Positions 46,900 to 58,129 of a stretch of 64,000 bases of DNA are shown here, one piece after another. The notes beneath the pieces were generated by a model that made no database searches, was not told the DNA's origin, and saw only the letters and a list, made by a program, of their open reading frames with translations. Origin of the DNA: Lumnitzera littorea (lineage: Eukaryota; Streptophyta; Magnoliopsida; Myrtales; Combretaceae); contig JAMXBB010000003.1 of NCBI GenBank assembly GCA_024138015.1, positions 78,100,777 through 78,164,776 on the forward strand. The letters run 5' to 3'. Numbering within the stretch: position 1 is the stretch's first letter; each line of letters starts with the position of its first letter. Made by a program: the position numbers and the translations under genes.

Positions 46900-48625
46900 A
46901 CAAATGTCACGAATTGAGGACAGCCTAGTTATGGTAGACGCCGTATACTGTACGAAGAACCTCTGATTGGTTACCCTTCTAATCAAGAACTCTTCACACA
47001 ATATACAAGGCTCTACAACCACTAGTTTCCAAAGAACATCCAGATTCACATGATATCATCACACAAACATATTTATATAAAATTTGAGTTACAAAGCTTA
47101 TAATACACAGTAATTAAGTATGTCTAAGTCTATAATACTAAGATAAACAAAGGTACATGAGTAAGAGTCTACATAAACTGTTCTCTCTTAGTACACAGGA
47201 CAGCTCGCTCTTGCCCAAATCCCCAAGCTAACCTGTGGCGTCCCTCATCCTGCCTCTACGAACAGGTTATCCTGCAACAAAAGTTTAAAGGGGTGTAAGC
47301 CTAAGCTTAGTGAGCAAAACCCTCAGCCACACCACAAGCAAGTTATAAGTACATTATATTCACGCATATGAATGAATGATCAACCAGAATGCCAAACAAT
47401 ACGTATAATTAATTAGTTCATATACATAACTCAGATTTAACGCCTTCCGAAGTCAGGGTTGGAGTTTACATAGCACCAATTAGATTCGGGTATTATACTA
47501 GAACTTACTTTACTACGGAATTCCACATTTCGTACTTATATCAAATAATTCTTTTATTTTCATAAAAACCAAGTTCTAGTATAATCGTGAGTGGGCCCCT
47601 GCAGTCCATACTTACCCCTAAACAGAGGCCTCTAGACTCGACCTTTAACCAAGCGGTTGGTGCCTCCAACGCCTAGTGTTTTCATGGGCTAGGGTAAGGT
47701 CATTTTGTACGAGTGCACCGTACAGAACCAAATAAATTAATAATATCAACCCCCGAATGGCCTCTCTTTATCTCTGTGTAATGTGACGACTGAAATTGTA
47801 TCCATGCTATGCATGTCCCAGTTTCTTTTTATAGGCCAAGTATAATTAAGTTCAAATTATGCTGTGACCATCCAATAGTACACACAATCATTTTCTATAC
47901 TACCATACAATAAAAAAGGCATTTTCTGAACTTAAGGTAAATTCACAACATAACACACAATTACATACACAAGCATTTCCCGAACCCCACACAGTAGTCA
48001 ATTAACAATAATATTTAAATCTACTATCTACAATCACAATCAAGCATGGAATCATAGGGTAAATACTCACTCGGCCATGGTGACTCGCCCTAATCGTAGT
48101 AATCGATCGGGAGGTCTTCGCTCACCTCGGGATCACCTGATCATTATAATAGGATAATGCTAGTAAGTAATCGAATTAACTAATAATTCTGATTATCTAT
48201 TTATCTAATTCTACTTAAATTACTATCGACTTCTATCCAGTTAGACTTTATTTTTAATCGTATGTAACTTTTTTGTTTTATTTCTGATATTTATGACCTT
48301 ATAGTCGTTTTTCATCATTTTCGGACGTACATTCACACTGTAATGTCCGTTTTGGATGTTAAGATTCATGTTTTACGATATACACTAAATTTATAGAAAT
48401 TTCTAACTATGAAAACTTAAGTATTCTTATTACTTATATTTATACCTTTTGTTTATACTTAATGATTTAGTTAACCCTTAAATCCTTATACCTAGAGGAT
48501 TTTACTTTACTATTACTAATTCATATACTTAATTAAGTATAATCTAATTTAGAATGTGCCTTAGAGTTTACTAATTTAGGTGTCTAATTATATATACTCT
48601 TTTTATTTTCTCATTTTATAATCTA

Positions 48626-48730
48626 TGCTTATGTCATCGCTTACATCATCATTTGCTTATGTCATTGCTTATGTCATGGCTTATGTCATCATGTGCTTAC
48701 CTCATCACTTACTTCATTATGTGATTACAT
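48626..48730 (+). repeat. Degenerate tandem repeat (GCTTATGTCATCA units)
   Basis: Seven or so 12-16-bp units of GCTTAYRTCATYA within the solo LTR. Confidence 0.8.
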
Positions 48731-49331
48731 AAGCCTCTCCTCATACTTATGTCATATGTACATGTCTTATGTACATTTTATTTCTTCTCTTATACTTATG
48801 TACATATACCTTATACATGGTTAATACTCATGTACAAAGGTTCTCATACAAGTATTCCTTTGGTATTTCTTTATGTACACATACCTAACAACAAATATAC
48901 AAGTATTTCTTTTCTCTCCTTCATGGTTCCTCACTTTCTACACTTGAAGATGAGGACTTTATGCCCTCTTCTTCATGATCATATTTAACATAAGTCTACT
49001 TCTCTAATCTACTTAATCACCTAACTAATGAAGAATATAAAACAACATAAAGTAACTTAGATACATACCTTTGCTTATGTTGGAATTAAGGAGACAAAAA
49101 GTGAAGTGATGAAAGTAAAAGAGGAAGAAGGAGCTCACGGCAATGGAGGAATGTTTTTGTTTTGTTTCTTTTGTCTTGTTTTCATTATGGAAGACAACAA
49201 ATGGTGGGGTCAAGATGAAGAATAAGTGGACGGCAACTAAAGAAGGGAAGGAAAAAAGAAAAACCAAAAGAAAAGGAAAGAAAAGCCATCATTAGAAGTT
49301 AAGATATTTTTCTTATCTCTTAGTGTCTTTT

Positions 49332-49420
49332 GTTGACTTTTCAAATTGTTGACTTTAGTCAACATGTGTTGACTTGGTCAACCCTTTGACCTTGGTTAAT
49401 ATGTGTTGACTTGGTCAACT
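49332..49420. promoter_or_regulatory. Cluster of W-box (TTGAC) motifs in solo LTR
   Basis: About eight TTGAC/GTCAA cores in 90 bp on both strands, including a perfect 19-bp direct repeat ATGTGTTGACTTGGTCAAC at 49364-49382 and 49401-49419. TTGAC[CT] is the binding core of WRKY transcription factors; whether this stretch is functional is unknown. Confidence 0.55.
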
Positions 49421-50077
49421 TTCCTTAAGTATGTGTAATTTTGTATACATAATGTAGTAATTAAGAGAAATTAAGGGAAAAATTAAGGAAATGAAGTATT
49501 TGGTGGATTACTTAGTAAGAGTAGATGATGAGATCTTACTTTAAGTATTTATAACCTATAAACATTATTTGGTAAACTACTTAGTGTAACTAGTAAGAAA
49601 AATATTAATTAGGGTATTAAGGTTAACTACATTTAGCTTAATCTTCAACTATACCTTTAACTCTATGTAATACTATCTTAATCATATATTTAAGAAATAA
49701 ATATAATCTATGATTCATTATCTTAGTTTCTAAAGGATTACTCAAGGATTCAAAACGTATATACATAAATGAAAGTCATCTCTAACCTTTTACTAATGAT
49801 TTGGCAAAATATGAGGATTATATTACCAATTCAGAGTTTTAGGGTATATCATGATGAATTTGTGCACATATGTCTCTAAGATGATCATTTTAGGGTTTCT
49901 ATCACTTTTGAATGAAATCTTTAGCATTTAGAAATATTTAGGGTAGAAAAGTTTTTTACGCAATTGATTAATTCTTTTAAGGTTTTCACTTTTATTAGCC
50001 TTGTCAACTCCTAAATTGTCTAATATAATTGAGTCTATTTCAAAGCTAGGTCGAAAATTTTAGGGGTTTACAACAAA

Positions 50078-51043
50078 TCGTCATGTCACTTTGAAATAGG
50101 CTCATTAAATGAAGAAACAAGTTGGAATGGGATAGCTCAGCTCTAATTCTGCCTTTTGTGCCTCTTTACCCTTTGTGCAATTCTTATGGCATCATCCAAC
50201 AAACTAATCGCTTGTACCTCTACTATATCCCCAATGTCATACTTTAGTCCATCTATGAAATTGAGATATGCTTTAAGCTTTTAGCTCCTTTACTTTTACA
50301 TTTCATCATCAACATTTGAAATTCCTTAACATATTCATCAATGCTCATTTCGCTTTACCTCAATGTTTCAACCTCTTAAAAATGTTTTCCATGTAATAAT
50401 CAAGAATGAATCACCTTATTAGTATCTTCATGTCCATCCATGTTCATATCTCTTGCCTCTATCTTTGTGGCTCTGTATGTGAACATTCTTCCACTAGAGG
50501 GCATCATATCCATTGTACTCTAATGCAATAAGTTGGACTTTAGCATCCTCGTCATACTCTTGACACTCAAATAACTTCTCTAACTTATCTTCCCAATCTA
50601 ATACTAGCTAACGTCACCACCACCAAAGAAGCTTGGTATTTGAATATCCACATTCTCAATGTTTCTAAGAGCTGAGGGACAAGGTTCTTCAAATTCATAA
50701 AAATTGTCATCCTTGTCTTCTTCTACATCATCTAGCTTAATCCGTCTCCTTACATGATGGCCATTTCTTCTAACTAAGTTTGAAGCTAGGTATGACTTCC
50801 CATGAACTATATCCAATCTACAATATCCCCTTGTTTTCTTGCTCGGATTAGGTCGCCTATCCCCTGTAATAGGTCAAAAGACTACATAGCAAACTCTAAC
50901 AAGTCAAATATTTCCTTAAATTGCCTCGACAGTTAGATATTGGCCATTTGCCACATGAATGTGGTCATTTCCACCATCATAGTGACTTAGTCATCAATCT
51001 TTTGTCAATAATTCAACAAGTCTAGTAGCCTTGCTTTTCATGT
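50078..51043 (-). pseudogene. gag: Element 3 gag N-terminal half (minus)
   Basis: Minus strand, from about 51043: MKSKATRLVELLTKD, an open 70-codon stretch at 50604-50816 with acidic DDVEEDKDDNFYEFEE followed by VDIQIPSFFGGGDVS (the conserved start of the Ty3 gag domain), then KLFECQEYDEDAKVQLIALEYNGYDALQW, and YDIGDIVEVQAISLLDDAIRIAQRV near 50200. The reading continues past the solo LTR into 46899. Together they form one gag, interrupted by insertion and stops. Confidence 0.75.
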
Positions 51044-51455
51044 TGTAGACAATTAATTTTTTCCCTCGTTACTTGTTTTTTATTTATTTCATTTTTATTG
51101 TTTTTCTTTCTTTTCTCAATAGGCCCTAAATTAGAAAAATTTCAAAAAATAGGGAATTAAAAGAAAACAAAAAAAAATTAAGAAATTTAGAAAAAATAAG
51201 GATCATAGAAAAATACAAAAAAATTCAACAATAAGAAAAAGCAAAAAAAAAAAAAAATAAGAAACTTCAAAAAGAAACCCTAAAAAAGATAAAAAAATTT
51301 AGAAATTTGAAAAATTACAAAGAAGTAGAAAAATTAAATTCAAATAAAAAATTTTAGAAAATAACATCACTTGGACCGTTAAACTTGGGCTTTGATTTAA
51401 ATCTAGCTTAGACTGATTAAGTCCATATGTGCAATTTGGACAAGGTACAGGCCAA

Positions 51456-51524
51456 CGGCCTAATGGTTAAGCATATGGACTAGCAATAAGTTTGAGTATG
51501 AGGTCTTGAGTTCGAAACTTAGCA
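51456..51524 (+). other. tRNA-like module in copy C
   Basis: A-box-like GGCCTAATGGTTAAGC and B-box-like GAGTTCGAAACTTAGC, about 45 bases apart, matching copies A and B. Confidence 0.55.
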
Positions 51525-51579
51525 AAGATAAGGAAGCCTTTTTCTTATTATTATTTTTTTCAATCACATCAGGAACTAC

Positions 51580-51705
51580 CACGTATCAGGATTTGATTGC
51601 GCTACGTATCCTAACACGTGGCATCCTCAGATTCAACGGCCCTACTGACGTTGTGCTACGTGGCATGTACGTGATGTGCTACGTCAGCTACCACGTGTTA
51701 CAAAT
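51580..51705 (+). promoter_or_regulatory. ACGT-core cluster in copy C
   Basis: Eight ACGT cores in about 120 bp (CACGTAT, TACGTAT, CACGTGG, GACGTTG, TACGTGG, TACGTGA, TACGTCA, CACGTGT), about 390 bp upstream of the TATA box. Confidence 0.6.
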
Positions 51706-52090
51706 GATATGTAGTGCGTTGGGGTTGGCTGGCATGGTTAATGTAGCACCATGTCAACCCACTTTTTCCCTCCCCTTCTTTCCTTTTCCCTTCGTTTTCC
51801 TCACTTTCCCTTTCTTTCCCCTTTCTTCCTTCATTTTCCCTAACTTTCCAGCTCTTTTCTCTTCAGACCACCCACTTCCATACGATTTTTGGACCCTTTC
51901 TTATTGCAATTTCGCTAATGGCGAAATTGTAAACTAGACATGGCTTAGTGTTAATGACGATCAAAAATACATCTAGATTCATGCATTAACTCAATTAAAT
52001 TGAGCTCCAAAAATTGGAAAAAAACTTAAATTTTGGTTTTTCTCATTTAACTCCAATTTGAACTTTCCATGTTTCTAGGCTAATTTCGAG

Positions 52091-52101
52091 TATATAAAAG
52101 G
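52091..52101 (+). promoter_or_regulatory. TATA box of family L copy C
   Basis: TATATAAAAGG, followed within 80 bp by a CTCTCTCT leader; same relative position in copies A and B. Confidence 0.65.
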
Positions 52102-53280
52102 TGTTGAGGGTGATCATAGAGGACACACAATCACTTATGAGCAGCTAATTCACTTATAACCACTCTCTCTACACACATCAAACACCCCTTCTCTCTCCTC
52201 AAACCACCACCCTAACCACTCTAGTAGTCCAAACCAACCTTACTATGATGCTCCTTAACATTGAAAACCCCTGACTGGAGCAACGACTCGTCCCCAACAA
52301 CTATACCTAACCATTGCATCAACCATTGCCGCCACTCATCTCTGAACACCCTCCAAACCAATTCTAAACCCTACGGCATTTTTCCTATCTCCTATATTTC
52401 CAATTTGAAACTCATGAATCTCCTTTCCCCCATTCGTTTTAGTTGACGGATCAACCCAAACCAAGCCTCGTCGTTGTTGCTGAAGTGGAATCGAAGACAA
52501 ACCGACCCAAATCTACCTAATCAACCTGATCCAACCCGAAATCCAGCCCAATTTCGACCCACGCATGCCTACTACATCCAATCCTTTTTCTTTATTTATT
52601 TTACTTTATTTCTTTATTTCTTTTTACTTTATCATTTAGTTATTGTTTTTTTATATATATAATTGTAAATGTAACACCAAAAAAAAAAAAAAAGAAAAAG
52701 AAAAGGTAACTTTTATTCTTTTTTGTTACTAGTTTAAATAAAAATAAATAAGCCATAATAAATAATAAATAAATTATGGGGGATAAATAAATAAAAAAGA
52801 AAAATAACTAAAATAAGAATAACCACTTAGAAAAACATATTTTTCAAATAAATAAAAATAAAATGGATCCTTTCCAAATTAGGGTACTTTAGATTTTCCA
52901 AAATAAACTAATTTAGGACCCTTAGGAAATTTCTTCGAATAAATCAAAATGGGTAAAAATGTAAACCCGGATGTTTTTCAAAAATTAAAATTAATCAACT
53001 CGCTATGTTTTCAGTAAAAGAACTAAGTATGTCTGATCCCGAATAGCAGATACATAGGCACCTATGGGGTGATAATAAAAATGAAAAAACCTAATTTTCC
53101 TCTTTGTAGTTTAGATTATTTCATTTGTCTAATTAGAATAGTTAAATTGAGTTCCATCTTATAAAATAAAAAGGTGATTTTTAAAGATTAAAGTTAATTT
53201 TGGAAAGTCAATGTTACCAGTAAGGGTTTAAAAGTCCTAACCCTTGGATCTAGATACTATGCCTACGGCTGAAACCATAA

Positions 53281-53292
53281 GCTCTAATGCCA
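53281..53292 (-). other. Element 3 primer-binding site (iMet type, minus)
   Basis: Minus strand TGGCATTAGAGC, against TGGTATCAGAGC. It lies between the element 3 gag start (with copy C inserted) and an LTR-like sequence at 53293-53551. Confidence 0.6.
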
Positions 53293-53551
53293 TAATCAAA
53301 ATATGGTATACTAAGGAGCTAAGCTAATTATTAGGGCTTACTAATGTATAATGGGTCCTTTTCATAGAGAAGAAGATGACGTGAAAGTTAGCAAATTGAA
53401 GGCCAAGCTGAGGATGTAACTCACGAAGGCTTGCTATTGGGCTTACTTTAGCTACTCGATATGACTCACGAGACTAGAGATGAGGTTACTTGCCACTATT
53501 TCCTTGTTAAAGGAAACTAGATAAGAGTATAAGGGAATCTTGAAGCACAAG
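53293..53551 (-). repeat. Element 3 5' LTR, proximal part
   Basis: Starts TAATCAAAATATGG (decayed TG on the plus strand) next to the primer site. Similar phrases occur at 16140-16330. It is cut by element 4 at 53552; a continuation after 60705 was not recognised. Confidence 0.4.
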
Positions 53552-54452
53552 TGATAGGAATCAAATAACTGGACCTTTAACTCGAGCTCAAGGTCTTTAG
53601 GGACTAACGAAGTGGATTCTACTACTCTAGTCAACTCCTACTAAAGCTAAGCTAATTCTTACTACCGACTAACTCTACATGCCGAGTAGAGTAACCTCTC
53701 GTTTATCGGTAGTCAAGTGCTAACCTAAAAGATGCTCAACTAATAGCTTGGTAATTTTCACATGCCTACTCAACCATGACTATGCCGACCAATAGCTCAA
53801 TAGTATTGGTGCCAACAACCTGTGCATCTAAACCTACATGTCTCGAACCTAAGTCTACTCAGTAGCTTTGATTTAGCAATCCCCATCCTAACCATTCCAC
53901 TTGTCTATTTCTGCTATAAGCACCCCCAGTGATCGAAAGCTACGTATCTAATCTCATGTGAAAGGATTCTACTACACCAATCACTAATTTACTTTGATTT
54001 TTCATTTGTACCCTTTATTATTCCTTATACATTACTTCTTTTAAACAATACCCCTTTTTATCCTTTTCATTTTAAGTAAGATGTACTAAGTTTTCGGGTA
54101 TAAATACCCTTTGTAATATGTAGCAACAACAACATAATCATTAGATATTGAATATACTTCTCTTTCATGAGCTAGTGTTCTTACCCCATTTTCCTTATTC
54201 TTATCCTAACTCTTAAGCAAGGTTATGTGGTAAGTGACCTCATTGAGCCATTTGTGCGTTATATCAAGTTAGTTTTATGACACTATGGAGTTTCCTTTCT
54301 ACGTCACATCCTTAGAATAGTTCATGGTTTGCTTGTTTATCTCTTTTTCTTATTCCTACTTTTGCATTTTATTGCCTTTCACTTCAAGCTTTTTACAAGC
54401 TTGGATTCACCTCGATACTTTTACCCTTGTCTACTCTTGGTGCGACATATCA
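53552..54452 (+). repeat. Element 4 5' LTR
   Basis: TGATAGGAATC ... GACATATCA. Aligns end to end with the 3' LTR apart from the MITE. 'gggtataaataccc' near 54095-54108 is the likely TATA region. Confidence 0.85.
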
Positions 54453-54455
54453 TCT

Positions 54456-54467
54456 TGCTATTTGAGT
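54456..54467 (+). other. Element 4 primer-binding site (iMet type)
   Basis: TGCTATTTGAGT three bases after the LTR end, against TGGTATCAGAGC: eight of twelve match, and position supports it. Confidence 0.6.
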
Positions 54468-54800
54468 AAAGGTTCATTTGGGTAAGTCGTGTTTAAGCTT
54501 ATTTGTTAGTAGTGTTTATGGTGGTAGTGTGTTGTAGTTATGTAGAGGTTAGTTGTGAGTGTTTGAGTAAGTAAAAGGCATAGTAGTTTGTTGTTTTCGT
54601 ATCTTTTGTTATACTATGTTTTGAGCATATGAAAAAGAGAAAATTTCCAATTGGGTTTATTTTTCTTTGGAGTAGTAGTTATGTTCACAGTTAATTTGAA
54701 CTTTCGAGTAAAGAATTGTATGTGTCAATTGTTTGGCTTAAGAGAATAGTGTTTGTTGTTTCATGGATTATGAGTTTATTTACTAAGCTTTATTGAGAGG

Positions 54801-56690
54801 ATGATGGATCTAAGTGTCAATGCTAATATTGGAGATGATACTAGCGGTATTGTCCATAATGGACAACAACCCCAAAATACCCCTAGAAGTATAGATGAGT
54901 GAATCAATTAGATGGCTAAACTTATAGTTGATCAAACCAGAGTTGTTCATGCATTGACCTTTTGATTTGCCAAGATTGAGTAGAATACTCCCCAAGCTGC
55001 TCAACGCGCAAGAGGACAGATCCCAACTTGACAAGAATGAGGTAAAGGAGCAAGAGGACATATGTAGAGAAGAATTGACTTAGATGATATGGGTAAAGAA
55101 GGAGAAGAAGAGTATAATGAGAAAGAGGAGTAAGCTTGAGCACCCCAAGCTACCAACTATGTGAAGCTTCAGATTCGGAGTACTGATGACTATCTAAACT
55201 TGGAAGAGAAGGTAGAGCGTATTTTTTATTATTACTAATATGAGGACCATGAGAAAGTAAGGACTACTGCTGTAAAGTTCTTAGGTTATGTCGCAATGTA
55301 GTGGAGTAACTTTTAAATTATGATAAGATTGGAAGGATATAGAGAAGTAAGCACTTAGCCTAAGATGAATAGGATACTTAGAAACAAATTCTACTGGATA
55401 CTTAATTACAAGATAGTTTTGCTTAGCTTCAAGAGCTGAGATAAGGAAACCAAACTATTGATGAATATGTTTAAGAGTTCCAAAAACTCATGATTTGATG
55501 TGAACTGGATGAACTATCAGCCCGAACAATATCTAGATTTCTCATTGGATTAAAAGGCAACATCCAAGATTATGTAAACGCTATAAGAATAGCCCAGCAA
55601 GTAAAAAGATAAAGAGTAACAAGTTGAGCCAACCTCCAATGAGACAGTTTATGTAATTAAGCCGACTTGCTCGGGGAAGTCACCAAGCTCTGCTAAGTGT
55701 TGAGTTGAGTAGAAGAACAGATGTTAGAGCTGAACAAAAAAGCTAACCAATTGATGGTGAAGTACCACCAAGAACTTATGAGAAAGGATAAGGATTTGGG
55801 AAGAAGACGAGCTAGATCAAGTGTTTTAAGTGTCAGAGGTTTAGACATATGGTCGCCTAATGTCTAAACAAAAGAACTATGATTATTAAAGGACATGAAC
55901 TCGACATGGATAGTGCTAATGAGGAACCCAAGGAGGAGGTTATTCCCAAAAGAAGGAAACCAACTAGAAAGATGAGCTTATTAAAGAAAATGTGTTTGCT
56001 AAGGACCTAGACAACTTAACCTTGGTTGTTCGACATGCGATGAATGTAGAACCCTTTACCGAAGAGGAGTAAAGAGAAAACTTATTCCACATCACTTGCA
56101 AAGTAAATGCGTTGGTTTGTATACTCATAGTGGATAATGGAAGATTCACCAATGTAGTGCTTGCAAAGCTGGTTAAGAGGCTCAAGTTGTTGACTATCTT
56201 GCACCCAAAGCCATATAAGTTATATTAGCTAAATGAGAAGGGAGCTCTACATGTTACTGAACAAGTATTATTGCCAATCTCTATTAGAAATTACTCTAAC
56301 GAGATTCTTTGTGATGTGTTGTCCATGTGTGCATCACATGTCTTGTTAGGTAGACCATGCCTTTTTTTATCAAAAGGTTATGCATGATGGGTTTAGGAAC
56401 ATATATGTGTTTGAGAAAGATGGAAGGAAGATTACTTTGAACCTTATGCCGCCAAGTCAAGTTAGCAAGCTATAAGTTAAACTTGCTTAAGGAACTAAGA
56501 AGGCCTTAATTTTAAGTAAAGCTAAGCTCCAAAAAGCTATTAAGGCCGGCATGTTGACCTTTCTATTGATCAAATGACTACTAGAGCTGAAGGAGCAAAT
56601 TGAGCTACCCCTAAAGGTTAAAGAACTATTGGATGAGTATGCCAATTTGTTTCCCCAACAGTTACTCGAAGGATTACCCCCTTTCCGGGG
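54801..56690 (+). pseudogene. gag: Element 4 gag and protease remnant
   Basis: Starts at ATG 54801 (MMDLSVNANIGDD). Gag motifs: DYLNLEEKVERIFYYY around 55185, and AQQVKR-like end of capsid near 55600; the zinc knuckle is degraded to CFKCQRF-like remains near 55830. Protease region: NLFHITCKVNALVCILIVDNGRFTNVVLAKLV (56075-56170, split here by convention of reading), where DNGR replaces the usual DGGS; then NEILCDVLSMCASHVLLGR near 56300-56350. A linker ELLDEYANLFPQQLLEG leads to RT at 56620. Numerous stops, including several TAG in former Gln positions. Confidence 0.75.
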
Positions 56691-57470
56691 CATTGAACAT
56701 TATATTGACTTAATATTTGGCGTTGCCCTACTAAATAAGCCATCTTACCAGATGAATCTCAAACAAGTTGCAGAGCTCTAAAGATAAGTCAATGAGCTAC
56801 TAGAAAAGGGATATGTAAGAGAAAGTCTTAGCTCCTGTGTTATGCCAGTGCTCCTTATACCAAAAAAGGATGGTACCCGACGTATGTGCATAGAAAATAG
56901 TAAAGCCGTGAACAAGATCATGATTAAGTACCTGTATCCTATCCCCAAGTTAGATGACATGTTAGATGAATTGAATGGAGTTAGGGTCTTTAGTAAAATT
57001 GATCTAAAGCCTAGCTACCATCAAATCTAGATGAGGTTGGGAGATGAGTGGAAAATTATGTTCAAGGCTTGACATAGTCTTTACGAGTGGATGGTAATGC
57101 CCTTTAGCTTATCAAATGCCTTAACCACCTTCATGAGATTGATGAACCATGTATTGAGAAACTTTATAGGGAAGTGTATCGTAGTATACTCTGATGACAT
57201 CTTTGTATATAGTGACAACTTGCCAAGCCACTCTAAGCATCTCCATATCATGCTGATGTACTCTATACTAAGAGATTATTTGACAATCTGTAGAAGTGTT
57301 ATCTCTACCAACAGGAAGTGGTTTTTCTAGGATATGTAGTTGGTGGAGGAGGTTTGTAAGTTGATGATGAGAAGATCTAAGCCATTGTCAAATGGCCAAC
57401 CCTAACCACTTGTGTTAAGGTAGGAAGTTTGCATGGGTTGGCATCATTTTACCAAAGATTCATAAGAAGT
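56691..57470 (+). pseudogene. Element 4 reverse transcriptase remnant
   Basis: Two in-frame open stretches separated by two stops: 56842-57030 (PVLLIPKKDGTRRMC, YLYPIPKLDDMLDELNG, FSKIDLKPSYHQI) and 57091-57330 (MVMPFSLSNALTTFMRLMNHVL, then the active site VVYSDDIFVYS with both catalytic Asp). The thumb region follows to about 57470 (SFYQRFIRSLSTI-like). Length and order are normal for the domain. The catalytic YxDD is intact (YSDD), unlike element 1. Confidence 0.8.
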
Positions 57471-57489
57471 TTAAGTACCATTGTTACAC

Positions 57490-57975
57490 CCCTTACTGAG
57501 CTAATAAAGAAGAACATTAAATTCAAGTAGGGAGAGAAAGAAGAGAGAAGTTTTGTTAAGGTGAAGGTAAGATTAACTTCTACACCAATATTAGCTTTGC
57601 TCGACTTCTAGAAGATTTTTTAGCATGAATTTGACACGTCAGGCATTAGGATAGGCGTTGTCTTGATGTAAGAAGCCTGACCAATTGCCTATCAGAGCAA
57701 AAAGCTAACACGACCTTATTTGAACTGCTTAGTGCATGACAAAGAACTCTTAGCCCTTATCAGAGCACTCTAAGTATGGCAACATTACCTATTGCTAATA
57801 GAATTTGTCATTTATACAGATCAAGAATCCTTGAGGCACCTTAAAAGTCAAGCTAAATTATCAAAGAGGTTAGAGCAATGGATTGAATTCCTAGAAGGAT
57901 TCAACTTTGTGATCAAGTACAAATAGGGTAAGGCTAATGTAGTTGCCCACGCCTTATTATGCTAGCATGTTCTTC
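57490..57975 (+). pseudogene. Element 4 RNase H remnant
   Basis: FDTSGIRIGVVLM (57640; catalytic Asp retained), PIAYQSKKLTRPYLN, HDKELLALIRAL (catalytic Glu retained), FVIYTDQESLRHLKSQ (Asp retained) and IEFLEGFNFVIKYK.GKANVVAHALL, where the usual Asp of 'ADAL' is His. Confidence 0.7.
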
Positions 57976-58129
57976 TAACTAAGCTATAAACAAGACTCTT
58001 AGGATTTGTGAACATCAAAGAGTAGTATCCTCAAAACCCCTAATTTGGTCTTATACTTAGACAATGTATAGAGGGAAGAATGGTGGATGAATATCATATG
58101 GAATATGGTTATCTATTCTAAAGTGACAA

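Larger units (their letters stand above)
46905..50072 (-). mobile_element. Tekay-like solo LTR with perfect 5-bp duplications
   Basis: A 3168-bp unit flanked by ACAAA on both sides (46900-46904 and 50073-50077). On the minus strand it starts TGTAAACCCCTAAAATTTTC and ends CAATTCGTGACA. No gag-pol is present, so it is a solo LTR left by recombination. Its length and segments such as 'tttgctcactaagctta ... caccccttt ... ttgttgcagg' (minus, near 47280-47330) and 'gatcccgaggtgagcgaag' resemble Tekay-type chromovirus LTRs. It interrupts the gag of element 3. CpG is better preserved here than in neighbouring elements, suggesting a younger insertion. Confidence 0.85.
51044..53250 (+). mobile_element. 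Family L copy C (3'-truncated)
   Basis: Starts TGTAGACAATTAATTTTTTC and is collinear with copies A and B: 'caataggccctaaattag', tRNA-like module (51456-51524), ACGT cluster, TATA box (52091), CT-rich leader, 'tgatcccgaatagcagatacataggcacctat' (53034), and 'gggtttaaaagtcctaaccctt'. It stops there, lacking the last 270 bp or so with the GGTGGCGAC motif. No matching 5-mers flank it, as expected if one end was deleted. The 143-codon open frame at 51506-51937 spans non-coding family features and is chance. Confidence 0.75.

Noticed and set aside
48626..48730. CRISPR-like array
   Set aside because: Units are contiguous and degenerate with no spacers; the context is a plant LTR.
51506..51937. 143-codon open frame
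   Set aside because: It spans the ACGT cluster and other conserved non-coding parts of family L, and copies A and B lack an equivalent frame.
54810..55143. Two overlapping minus-strand frames
   Set aside because: They are shadows of the element 4 gag N-terminus on the plus strand.
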